NCBI GenBank assembly: GCA_016763955.1
Contig: JAESSU010000247.1
Coordinates: 1 to 5,358, forward strand
From: Phycisphaeraceae bacterium
GTDB taxonomy: Bacteria; Planctomycetota; Phycisphaerae; Phycisphaerales; Phycisphaeraceae
Direction: 5' to 3'
Length of the DNA stretch: 5,358 nucleotides
Below are positions 1-5,358 of the stretch, piece after piece. Numbering within the stretch: the first letter of the stretch is position 1; the number at the start of each line of letters is the position of its first letter. The notes under the pieces were generated by a model, which searched no databases, was not told the origin of the DNA, and saw only the letters and a list, made by a program, of their open reading frames with translations. Position numbers and translations under genes: made by a program.

Positions 1-150
1 CAAGCATGCAAAGCAAGTTGGAACAAACTCACGCCAGCAAGACTCAAAACCATCACCAGAACAAAGTGGCTAACGCACGAGAATTAAATGGGTTTGGTAT
101 AACAGACCAGATATAAACAATTTGGCCCAAAACCCTATTTCTGTAGTCAT
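1..150. other. Upstream region with no assignable gene
   Basis: No convincing gene was found here. All three plus-strand frames are open at the window edge and close at 73, 87 and 116, so one could be the tail of an upstream gene, but none of the short peptides is recognisable. On the minus strand a hydrophobic 17-codon stretch starts with an ATG at 53-51 and runs off the edge. It could be the signal-like N-terminus of a divergent gene, but it has no Shine-Dalgarno sequence and is too short to judge. I see no terminator hairpin after the plus-strand stops. The sequence beyond position 1 would decide between these options. Confidence 0.4.
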
Positions 151-179
151 TTGATGAGATGTAGATTCATCATTCTAAT
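151..179 (+). promoter_or_regulatory. Putative sigma70-type promoter of the regulator gene
   Basis: A TTGATG hexamer at 151-156 (4 of 6 to TTGACA) is followed after exactly 17 bases by TCTAAT at 174-179 (5 of 6 to TATAAT). Transcription would begin near 186, giving a leader of about 100 bases before the ATG at 287. The -10 hexamer lies in the spacer of the inverted repeat at 165-189, as expected for a repressible promoter. The call rests on consensus matching by eye; the lineage's actual promoter preferences are not known from this window. Confidence 0.5.
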
Positions 180-189
180 TATGATGAAT
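165..189. repeat. Inverted repeat over the -10 box, candidate operator
   Basis: ATTCATCAT (165-173) and ATGATGAAT (181-189) are perfect 9-bp inverted arms separated by 7 bases that contain most of the -10 hexamer TCTAAT. A dimeric repressor bound here would block RNA polymerase. Autoregulation by the GntR-type protein encoded immediately downstream is the simplest inference, but the site lacks an evident GT-Nx-AC core of the GntR type, so another regulator is possible. Confidence 0.5.
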
Positions 190-229
190 TTCAACAAAAT
201 CACATCACAAAAGCTTGACTTGCCACCAC

Positions 230-272
230 GACTGTCGTACTGTTACACAACATTGTAAACAGTACGACAGTC
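230..272. repeat. 15-bp perfect inverted repeat before the regulator start
   Basis: GACTGTCGTACTGTT (230-244) and AACAGTACGACAGTC (258-272) are perfect 15-bp inverted arms around a 13-base spacer. Each arm holds two ACTGT/ACAGT pentamers 8 bases apart and one GT-N3-AC core (234-240 and 262-268), the general form of GntR-family operators. The element lies downstream of the predicted transcription start, and its right arm ends 14 bases before the ATG at 287. It can be read either as a double DNA operator (roadblock) or as an mRNA hairpin beside the ribosome binding site. It has no T-tract after it, so it is not a normal intrinsic terminator. Confidence 0.65.
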
Positions 273-286
273 CCGGAATTTCACCT

Positions 287-1432
287 ATGGTCACTATTGG
301 AAATAAAATTTCTCTAACACAGCAAGTTGCCCACCGTTTAAAACAAAAGGTGCGGCAAGGGATCTATCAATCGGGAAGTACTTTGCCTTCTGTCCGAAAA
401 CTTTGCGGTGACTTTGGTGTTAGCACAACAATCATCTGTCGGGCGATTCGTGAACTCGAAAAAGATGGCATCGTTCAAACGCACCACGGTAAAGGAACCA
501 TCGTTAAGCAAGAAGGCCATGCTTCGCGGGCAGCCATTCTATTTGCATTTATTCAGCCCTATCCCGCAGGCATGACTTTTGAACAAGATGTCCTTCAATA
601 CGCGGAGCAGGCTTTTAGCGCACAGGATAATTTCATGGTATCTCGTACGTCGCGATTAGATGCGGCGGTCGAAAGAGAAATCACCGAGCATGCGATTAAC
701 AATGGCGTCCAGGGCATTTTGTTATGGCCAGTCGAAAACAATCCCAACGGCCCCTTTTTTGAAAAGCTCTCTCAAAAAATACCAATCCTACTCGTTGACA
801 GATTACTGGATAACGCCCAATTACCAGCCGTCATTTTTGATACCTATGAAATAGGCAGAGATATTTGTAGAGAAATGCTGCAAATAAAAAAATGCAAACG
901 CATGCTTTGTTTAATCGATAATCTGAATATTTCACCGTACCAAATGTTAATGCAAGGACTTCGTGACGAAGCCAAGGATATGGGACGTAGCGAGGATATG
1001 ACCATTGTTCAAATGGGTCTTTCCGAATTTGTCGCAGACTTAAGTATCCACAACTTTTCGAAAGTAAATGGCTTTAAGGAAAAGATTGAAAAGCTAATTG
1101 GCGAAGGTGGCTATGACACAGTTTTTTGCATGCAAGAACAGTTTTTTAATTCTGTCATTATGCAAACTGGCCTATATGACAAGCTCGATAATTTTCAATG
1201 GGCTCTCTTTTCCGGCCCCCATACCAACCCACTACCCGACCACCCCAATGGTTCTAGCACATTGAAGTGGGTCATTGATTTTCCAGAAATGATTTCAAAA
1301 GCAGCAGACTTGCTTCAGCGATCTGTTCTAGCAGGAAATATAGCAAATAAAGTTGTTGGGATAGAAATTTTTAAGCACAAAAGTAATGCATATCGGCGGC
1401 CATGTCAGCCGCATGAAAGCGAAGGCTCTTGA
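287..1432 (+). CDS. GntR/LacI hybrid transcriptional regulator (AraR-like architecture)
   Basis: A 381-residue cytoplasmic DNA-binding regulator. Residues about 8-74 form a GntR-type winged helix-turn-helix, with the family signature LPSVRKL at 33-39, a recognition region around VSTTIICRAIREL, and the wing GKGTIV at 68-73. Residues about 82-370 resemble the LacI/GalR periplasmic-binding-protein-like effector domain: NGVQGILLWPV followed by KIPILLVDRLLD and a downstream D-T-Y-E-I-G-R segment is the usual LacI order. This fusion is the architecture of Bacillus AraR, a sugar-responsive repressor, but the ligand here cannot be told. I chose ATG 287 because the HTH begins right after it and a weak GGA lies at 275-277. 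An in-frame TTG at 215 would add 24 residues encoded through the inverted repeat, which is unlikely. The glycosidase gene follows on the same strand 96 bases later, so it is the likely target. Confidence 0.85.
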   Translation: MVTIGNKISLTQQVAHRLKQKVRQGIYQSGSTLPSVRKLCGDFGVSTTIICRAIRELEKDGIVQTHHGKGTIVKQEGHASRAAILFAFIQPYPAGMTFEQDVLQYAEQAFSAQDNFMVSRTSRLDAAVEREITEHAINNGVQGILLWPVENNPNGPFFEKLSQKIPILLVDRLLDNAQLPAVIFDTYEIGRDICREMLQIKKCKRMLCLIDNLNISPYQMLMQGLRDEAKDMGRSEDMTIVQMGLSEFVADLSIHNFSKVNGFKEKIEKLIGEGGYDTVFCMQEQFFNSVIMQTGLYDKLDNFQWALFSGPHTNPLPDHPNGSSTLKWVIDFPEMISKAADLLQRSVLAGNIANKVVGIEIFKHKSNAYRRPCQPHESEGS

Positions 1433-1447
1433 GACCGCGAGCACGCC

Positions 1448-1475
1448 TTGATATCACTTGATCGTGACCTAAAAA
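1448..1475 (+). promoter_or_regulatory. Possible promoter of the glycosidase gene
   Basis: TTGATA at 1448-1453 (5 of 6 to TTGACA) and TAAAAA at 1470-1475 (4 of 6 to TATAAT) are separated by 16 bases. Transcription would start near 1482, leaving a leader of roughly 45 bases before ATG 1529. This would let the glycosidase be expressed separately from the regulator gene. The -10 match is weak and the spacing slightly short, so read-through from the regulator's promoter is an equally good explanation. Confidence 0.25.
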
Positions 1476-1491
1476 ATGCAATGACGATCAA
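1458..1491. repeat. 8-bp inverted repeat between regulator and glycosidase genes
   Basis: TTGATCGT (1458-1465) and ACGATCAA (1484-1491) are perfect inverted arms with an 18-base spacer. They flank the possible -10 box and the predicted start of transcription, a reasonable operator position. The spacer is long for a single dimer site and an 8-bp repeat can arise by chance. It shares no obvious half-site with the two repeats upstream of the regulator gene. Confidence 0.3.
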
Positions 1492-1528
1492 TTTATCTTA
1501 CTTCAAACAAAGAAAAACCATAACCCAA

Positions 1529-4180
1529 ATGAAAAAAGCATGCCATTACTTTTGTTATAGCCTCCTTGCTCTGGGACTGTGCAGTACGGCAATATTCGCC
1601 GGAGAACATCCGAAGGAAAATCTGAAAAACCCGAGTTTTGAAAAGGGTCTGGCAAGCTGGTCTTTCTATGTTGATCCGAGCATGGCAGCACAAGTCAAAC
1701 ACCACATAGACAAAGAAATTTTTACCGCACAGATAAAAGCTCAAGGCGCTAAGCCCGCAGCGCATGTGCAACTCATTCAGACGATTGCTCTAAAGGAAGG
1801 CCAACGCTATAAACTTTCCTTTGACGTTAAGCGAGAAGTCGATGGCAATGCCACAATGCCTATTATTTGCCAGCAGAAAGCTCGCCCTTGGGAAAATTAT
1901 GGCTTAGAAAAATGGGTCCCGTTTTCAAAAGATTGGACGCATCATGACGTATTCTTTACGGCCAAAGGAATCGTTAAAGCAAACCCACCGACGCTTCGTT
2001 TTTACTTGGGCAACCAGAAAGGCGATATCCAGATACGAAAATTATCTCTCACCGAAACAACTGAGCTTCCAGAACCAAAGGTAGAAGAGAAGCAAGAGAA
2101 GCAACCGGAGCATCTGAAAAATTCGAGTTTTGAAAAGGGTATGGCAAGCTGGTCTGTCTATGTTCACCCGAGCATGACAGCACAAGCCAAACACCACGTC
2201 GACAACGGAATTTTCACCGCACAGGTAAAAGCTAAAGGTCCCAAGCCAGCCTCGCATGTACAACTCATTCAGAAGATTGCTCTAAAGGAAGGTCAACGCT
2301 ATAAACTTTCCTTTGACGTCAAGCGAAAAGGCGATGGCAATGCCACAATGCCTATTCTTTGCCAGCAGCAAGATCGTCCTTGGGAAAATTATGGCTTAGA
2401 GAGCTGGATCCATTTTTCAAAAGATTGGTCGCATCATGATGTGTTCTTTACGGCCAAAGGAATCGTTAAAGCAAACCCACCGAACCTTCGCTTTTACTTG
2501 GGGAATCAGAAAGGGGAGGTCCAGTTACGCAAATTGTCTCTCATCAAAATAGATAATATCTCAAAACCAGATGTTGATATATCTTCTCAATCATTTCGCA
2601 TTGTTCCTCAACCCAAAAGAATCACCCGACACGATGGGTTTTATCAGATGGGTAAAAACCTATTTGTCCATTGCAATCGAGCGGCGGCAACTGATTTGTT
2701 TCAACGGGAAACGATCTTTATCACGGGCAAAAAACCAAACGATCTTCAGAACGCCATATCCCCGATGGAGCAACCTTTTTTCGCGGTAGGTAATACCCAA
2801 GGGATTGGGTTTGCCGACAATATTAATGACGCACCTCCTTTTCTAGGCGGATACGCGCTAGTCATTTTGCCTGAGGGTATTGCGGTCAAAGGGTTTGACG
2901 ATCAAGGCCTGCGCAACGGCATCCAAAGCCTACTTCAAATCATTGAGCAATCATCCAAAGGCACGCTACCTCTGTTGTCGATTCGTGATTTGCCGGACAT
3001 GAAATTTCGCGCGATGCATGTTGCTTTAAATTATTTACTCAAAACACAAAACCCGGCTAACAGGGATCTTTTAGAAGGTTTCCGATGGATGTTTCGCCGA
3101 TTAGGACGCTACAAATACACACATATCTGCTTGATGCTCAACGGCAATATAAAGCTTGAAAAACATCCTGAAGTTCGCCCTCGTGCGACTTTTTCGCATC
3201 AACAAATCAAGCAACTCATCAAGCTCGCTTCAGAGCAAGGCGTTGTCCTCTTTCCTAATGTCAAAACATTCGGAAAGTTTATGGAAAGCCAATCTCTTGC
3301 AACGCGACAAGCCAATGCAGACGTGCTTGCACATGACTATTACACAGAAAATGGTGCGTGGAAAAAAATCTTCAGTAAACATTGGGGCCAAGCACGTTTG
3401 AATGTTGGATTGAAAGATCCCAATGGCGGCGGCGGTGTTTCGGCGGCCTTGGATATTGCCAGCCCCAAAGCTCTAGATCTGATGCGTGATTGTATTGATG
3501 AAGTCTATGAACTGTTTAATAAGCCCAAACTATTTCATTTGGGAATGGATGAATATCATTTTTTTGGATCATCGTGGCCCAAAGAAGTCAATCGCGGAAA
3601 AATGTTTGCGGACTATATTAACGCCCTGAATCGACATCTAAATAAAAAGGGCTGCCAAGTCATGATATGGAGCGACATGCTACTGAGCAATGTACAGTTT
3701 CCCTACATGACTGAAGCTAATGGTGGGCCGCCGCAAAACACCTGTGAGGCTTTGCCTCTACTGGATAAAAATATCATCATTGCAGATTGGCACTATGGCA
3801 ATTCATTGTTTGGTGATGCGCCAAAACATTATCCGACCATCTCGTGGTTTAGGCAAAATCGTTTCAACGTGGTTTCTGTTCCTTGGTATGACCGTGACAA
3901 TATTGTGAACATTGCTCGGGATAATGCTGCGACTTCAAGCATGGGCATCATGGGATCGACTTGGGCAATGTATATGACCTATTACGTTAGTATTAATAAT
4001 GGGCCGGTTCCAACAGGGTGGGGCTGGACTCGCAAGCGTGTTGAAAAGCTGCGGGAACTAGGTGTTTTCGCTTCCACCGCAGAAGCAGCGTGGAACGTGC
4101 TGGATTGCAAAGAAAATATCGAACAATATGACAGTGTGCTATGGGAAAAACGCTGGATGCCACAGGCAACTGCGAAATAA
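1529..4180 (+). CDS. Secreted GH20-like glycosidase with two tandem CBM-like modules
   Basis: An 883-residue exported enzyme. Residues 1-24 are a signal peptide (KK, hydrophobic core, likely cut after AIFA). Residues 32-176 and 196-340 are two beta-sandwich modules of CBM4/9 type, each opening N-x-SFEKG-x-ASW, joined by a charged Glu/Lys/Pro linker. Residues about 357-490 match the GH20 N-terminal alpha/beta domain (IVPQPKRI at 358-365). From about 491 on is the GH20 TIM barrel, with the catalytic Asp-Glu pair in HLGMDE (D674, E675), R494, tryptophans W714, W754, W786 and W812, and Y787 in the PWY motif, which fits the tyrosine that supports substrate-assisted catalysis. Canonical members are beta-N-acetylhexosaminidases, but several substrate-contact residues differ here, so the exact sugar is unknown. 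No start has a clear Shine-Dalgarno sequence. ATG 1529 gives the cleanest signal peptide; ATG 1481 would add 16 residues, and a TTG at 1448 is less likely. Confidence 0.85.
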   Translation: MKKACHYFCYSLLALGLCSTAIFAGEHPKENLKNPSFEKGLASWSFYVDPSMAAQVKHHIDKEIFTAQIKAQGAKPAAHVQLIQTIALKEGQRYKLSFDVKREVDGNATMPIICQQKARPWENYGLEKWVPFSKDWTHHDVFFTAKGIVKANPPTLRFYLGNQKGDIQIRKLSLTETTELPEPKVEEKQEKQPEHLKNSSFEKGMASWSVYVHPSMTAQAKHHVDNGIFTAQVKAKGPKPASHVQLIQKIALKEGQRYKLSFDVKRKGDGNATMPILCQQQDRPWENYGLESWIHFSKDWSHHDVFFTAKGIVKANPPNLRFYLGNQKGEVQLRKLSLIKIDNISKPDVDISSQSFRIVPQPKRITRHDGFYQMGKNLFVHCNRAAATDLFQRETIFITGKKPNDLQNAISPMEQPFFAVGNTQGIGFADNINDAPPFLGGYALVILPEGIAVKGFDDQGLRNGIQSLLQIIEQSSKGTLPLLSIRDLPDMKFRAMHVALNYLLKTQNPANRDLLEGFRWMFRRLGRYKYTHICLMLNGNIKLEKHPEVRPRATFSHQQIKQLIKLASEQGVVLFPNVKTFGKFMESQSLATRQANADVLAHDYYTENGAWKKIFSKHWGQARLNVGLKDPNGGGGVSAALDIASPKALDLMRDCIDEVYELFNKPKLFHLGMDEYHFFGSSWPKEVNRGKMFADYINALNRHLNKKGCQVMIWSDMLLSNVQFPYMTEANGGPPQNTCEALPLLDKNIIIADWHYGNSLFGDAPKHYPTISWFRQNRFNVVSVPWYDRDNIVNIARDNAATSSMGIMGSTWAMYMTYYVSINNGPVPTGWGWTRKRVEKLRELGVFASTAEAAWNVLDCKENIEQYDSVLWEKRWMPQATAK
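1622..2056 (+). repeat. CBM-encoding tandem duplication, copy 1
   Basis: First copy of a 435-base in-frame repeat, encoding residues 32-176 of the glycosidase. It aligns with copy 2 (2114-2548) at a constant offset of 492 bases without any gap. By hand count 116 of 145 residues are identical, and about 18 further codons differ silently. The best conserved block covers FSKDW, HHDVFFTAKGIVKANPP and LRFYLGNQKG in the C-terminal half. Confidence 0.9.
2087..2104 (+). repeat. Two copies of a 9-base repeat in the inter-module linker
   Basis: GAGAAGCAA occurs twice head to tail and encodes two Glu-Lys-Gln triplets in the linker between the two CBM-like modules. This charged, low-complexity segment is probably a flexible hinge, and its length could vary by repeat slippage. 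Confidence 0.6.
2114..2548 (+). repeat. CBM-encoding tandem duplication, copy 2
   Basis: Second copy of the module repeat, encoding residues 196-340 of the glycosidase. Relative to copy 1, substitutions cluster in the first 45 residues and in the short segments after DVKR and GLE, while the C-terminal half is nearly fixed. Those variable stretches may be loops at a ligand-binding face, though no structure is available from sequence alone. Confidence 0.9.
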
Positions 4181-4218
4181 AAATGTCGCCTTGCCCACGA
4201 ATAGCAGCGAAGGCGACA
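4175..4218 (-). terminator. Rho-independent terminator of the minus-strand URO-D-like gene
   Basis: TGTCGCCTT (4184-4192) and AAGGCGACA (4210-4218) form a perfect, GC-rich 9-bp stem with a 17-base loop. Read on the minus strand, the stem is followed at once by TTTTTATTT (4183-4175), the expected U-tract. On the plus strand no T-run follows, so it is mainly one-directional. The U-tract overlaps the last codons and the stop of the convergent glycosidase gene. Confidence 0.75.
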
Positions 4219-4236
4219 GACTCACATAAAGCTAAT

Positions 4237-5352
4237 TTATATCTTGCGCATCTGCTCACAATAGTATTGAACATTATCCCATTTTGCATTAGGTGGTATC
4301 CGATGATCCGGGCATGGTAAATATCCACCTAATGCAATCAACGGGCGAAGGCGTTCTATCTCAGAATCAATGGCGGCTCGATCATATGCAAACACCTGTT
4401 TGTCCATTCCGCCAACACCGCGAATCGCACGACCATACTTTTCACGCCATGGCCTAATATTAGCATCCCATGTACCGACCTCCATCGGGAACATAATATT
4501 AATACCTTGCTCCAACCAGATAGGCAAAAGCAAATCGACTTTACCATCACAATCAAGCGAAACAAGATCAATGCCATGACGACTAAGTAGTTTCGAAATA
4601 CGTCGGTAGCCCGGAGCAACTTTATCCTTAAAAACTTGAGGGTTAATTAATGGCCCGTTCTTAAAACAAATATCTTCCCAGAAGTGACCAAAATCAAAAG
4701 TCACATCGGGCATTGCCAGCATGGCCTCGGTGCATCGGTAACACAGGTCGGCAACTGTTTGAATCATTTCCTCAAACAGTAACGGTTCATCGGCTTGAAC
4801 ATAGGCTAAGCCCGTCACGCCCATCCAGTCTCGTATCCGTCCTAGGAGACTGCCGCAATTAAGTCCCAAAGGATAATCACGCTTCGTATCATACAATTTA
4901 GCATGAGCGTCTTGAGACAGAATCGCCCGTTGCGGACTCCATTGCAATCGCGGCAAATAAAACTCTTGCCACTGCTCACTTGCCTTAAGTAAGTGATCAA
5001 TCTCAGCTGGAATACCGCCCGCATCATCGTTCTGTAGAACGATCACACCATCATGATTAAGTACCTTACGCGATCCATCGGGCAATTCCTCTAGAACCTT
5101 CGATTCAAAACGAGGACGTAATCCAAAGTCTGCTCCGACTGTGTTATGCCAGTTAAAGTCAAAACCCAACTGCTTATTAATAGCCCTCTCTGGAGCGTTA
5201 CCATCTGTCCAACCGCTAGCATCTTCTTGACTGATGTGTCCTTGGTCAGCCCACTGTTGTAACGTTTCACGCCAAAAACCAAAGTGAACAATTGGCAGGC
5301 GGTCGTAGTCTTGAAAATTCAGCACAGCAAGTGCTCTTTGTCGAGGTGTCAT
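4237..5352 (-). CDS. Uroporphyrinogen decarboxylase superfamily protein, function unknown
   Basis: A 371-residue soluble protein with the URO-D fold (Pfam URO-D type). The N-terminus MTPRQRALAVL followed by DRLP is the usual opening of this superfamily, which supports the ATG at 5352-5350; only six bases lie upstream, so no ribosome binding site can be judged. Other family-like segments are FDFGHFWED (219-227), SLDCDGKVD (265-273), FPMEVGTWD (288-296), GGMDK (314-318) and GGYLPCPDHRIPP (342-354). The RQAGR motif of true HemE is absent, so heme synthesis is unlikely. Relatives include methyltransferases of corrinoid systems (MtaA, MtbA), in which His/Cys residues bind zinc; here C268, C347 and H350 are possible ligands but the usual HxC motif is not present. 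No corrinoid protein or reductase gene is in view. The gene converges on the glycosidase gene and has its own terminator. Confidence 0.8.
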   Translation of the reverse strand: MTPRQRALAVLNFQDYDRLPIVHFGFWRETLQQWADQGHISQEDASGWTDGNAPERAINKQLGFDFNWHNTVGADFGLRPRFESKVLEELPDGSRKVLNHDGVIVLQNDDAGGIPAEIDHLLKASEQWQEFYLPRLQWSPQRAILSQDAHAKLYDTKRDYPLGLNCGSLLGRIRDWMGVTGLAYVQADEPLLFEEMIQTVADLCYRCTEAMLAMPDVTFDFGHFWEDICFKNGPLINPQVFKDKVAPGYRRISKLLSRHGIDLVSLDCDGKVDLLLPIWLEQGINIMFPMEVGTWDANIRPWREKYGRAIRGVGGMDKQVFAYDRAAIDSEIERLRPLIALGGYLPCPDHRIPPNAKWDNVQYYCEQMRKI

Positions 5353-5358
5353 ATTAAA

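Noticed and set aside
1..53. Minus-strand hydrophobic peptide running off the window edge
   Set aside because: Only 17 codons are visible, without a ribosome binding site. The plus-strand frames are also open, so the coding strand cannot be decided.
215..286. TTG start that would lengthen the regulator by 24 residues
   Set aside because: The extra residues come from the 15-bp inverted repeat and are Cys/His-rich without family similarity. The GntR domain begins directly after the ATG at 287.
1396..1412. GCGGC/GCCGC hairpin near the end of the regulator gene as a terminator
   Set aside because: The stem is only 5 bp, lies inside the coding region and has no T-tract after it.
1448..1528. TTG or ATG (1481) start adding 27 or 16 residues to the glycosidase
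   Set aside because: The added residues precede a complete signal peptide that starts with MKK at 1529, and neither start has a Shine-Dalgarno sequence. The 1481 start remains possible but is less economical.
1555..1590. Lipoprotein signal (Cys18 in LALGLC)
   Set aside because: Leu occupies the position before the cysteine, where a lipobox needs Gly, Ala or Ser. Ordinary signal peptidase cleavage after AIFA fits better.
3993..4328. Minus-strand 111-codon open frame across the end of the glycosidase gene
   Set aside because: It overlaps two well-supported genes and the terminator, and its product shows no recognisable family features.
4237..5352. True uroporphyrinogen decarboxylase (HemE) of heme synthesis
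   Set aside because: The N-terminal RQAGR substrate-binding motif is absent and no other heme gene is present.

Overview
The window looks like a carbohydrate-utilisation patch from a moderately AT-rich bacterium of the PVC superphylum, most likely Lentisphaerota or a close relative. This is inferred from the gene mix: a GntR-type regulator with a LacI-like sensor domain, a secreted GH20-like glycosidase carrying carbohydrate-binding modules, and a uroporphyrinogen-decarboxylase-fold protein of a lineage-expanded type. No rRNA or marker gene is present, so the taxonomy is tentative.

Layout. Positions 1-286 are a leader or intergenic region. It holds no gene I can assign, but it has a good sigma70-like promoter (151-179) whose -10 box sits between the arms of a 9-bp inverted repeat (165-189), and a 15-bp perfect inverted repeat (230-272) just before the regulator's start codon. 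Positions 287-1432 (+) encode an AraR-architecture repressor. A 96-base gap follows, with a possible second promoter (1448-1475) and an 8-bp inverted repeat (1458-1491). Positions 1529-4180 (+) encode an exported protein with two tandem, about 80% identical CBM-like modules followed by a divergent GH20 domain. A short convergent spacer holds a minus-strand terminator (4175-4218). Positions 4237-5352 (-) encode the URO-D superfamily protein.

How it may work together (inference): the regulator senses a sugar released by the glycosidase and controls itself and the downstream gene through the inverted repeats. The exported enzyme binds a glycan with its duplicated modules and cleaves a terminal aminosugar or a related residue. 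The URO-D-like gene is transcribed towards this pair and insulated by its own terminator, so a functional link is not shown. I found no CRISPR array, tRNA, rRNA, transposase or phage gene. The most unusual features are the stacked inverted repeats around the regulator, the recent in-frame module duplication, and a GH20 active site that keeps its catalytic residues but has lost several conserved substrate-binding ones.
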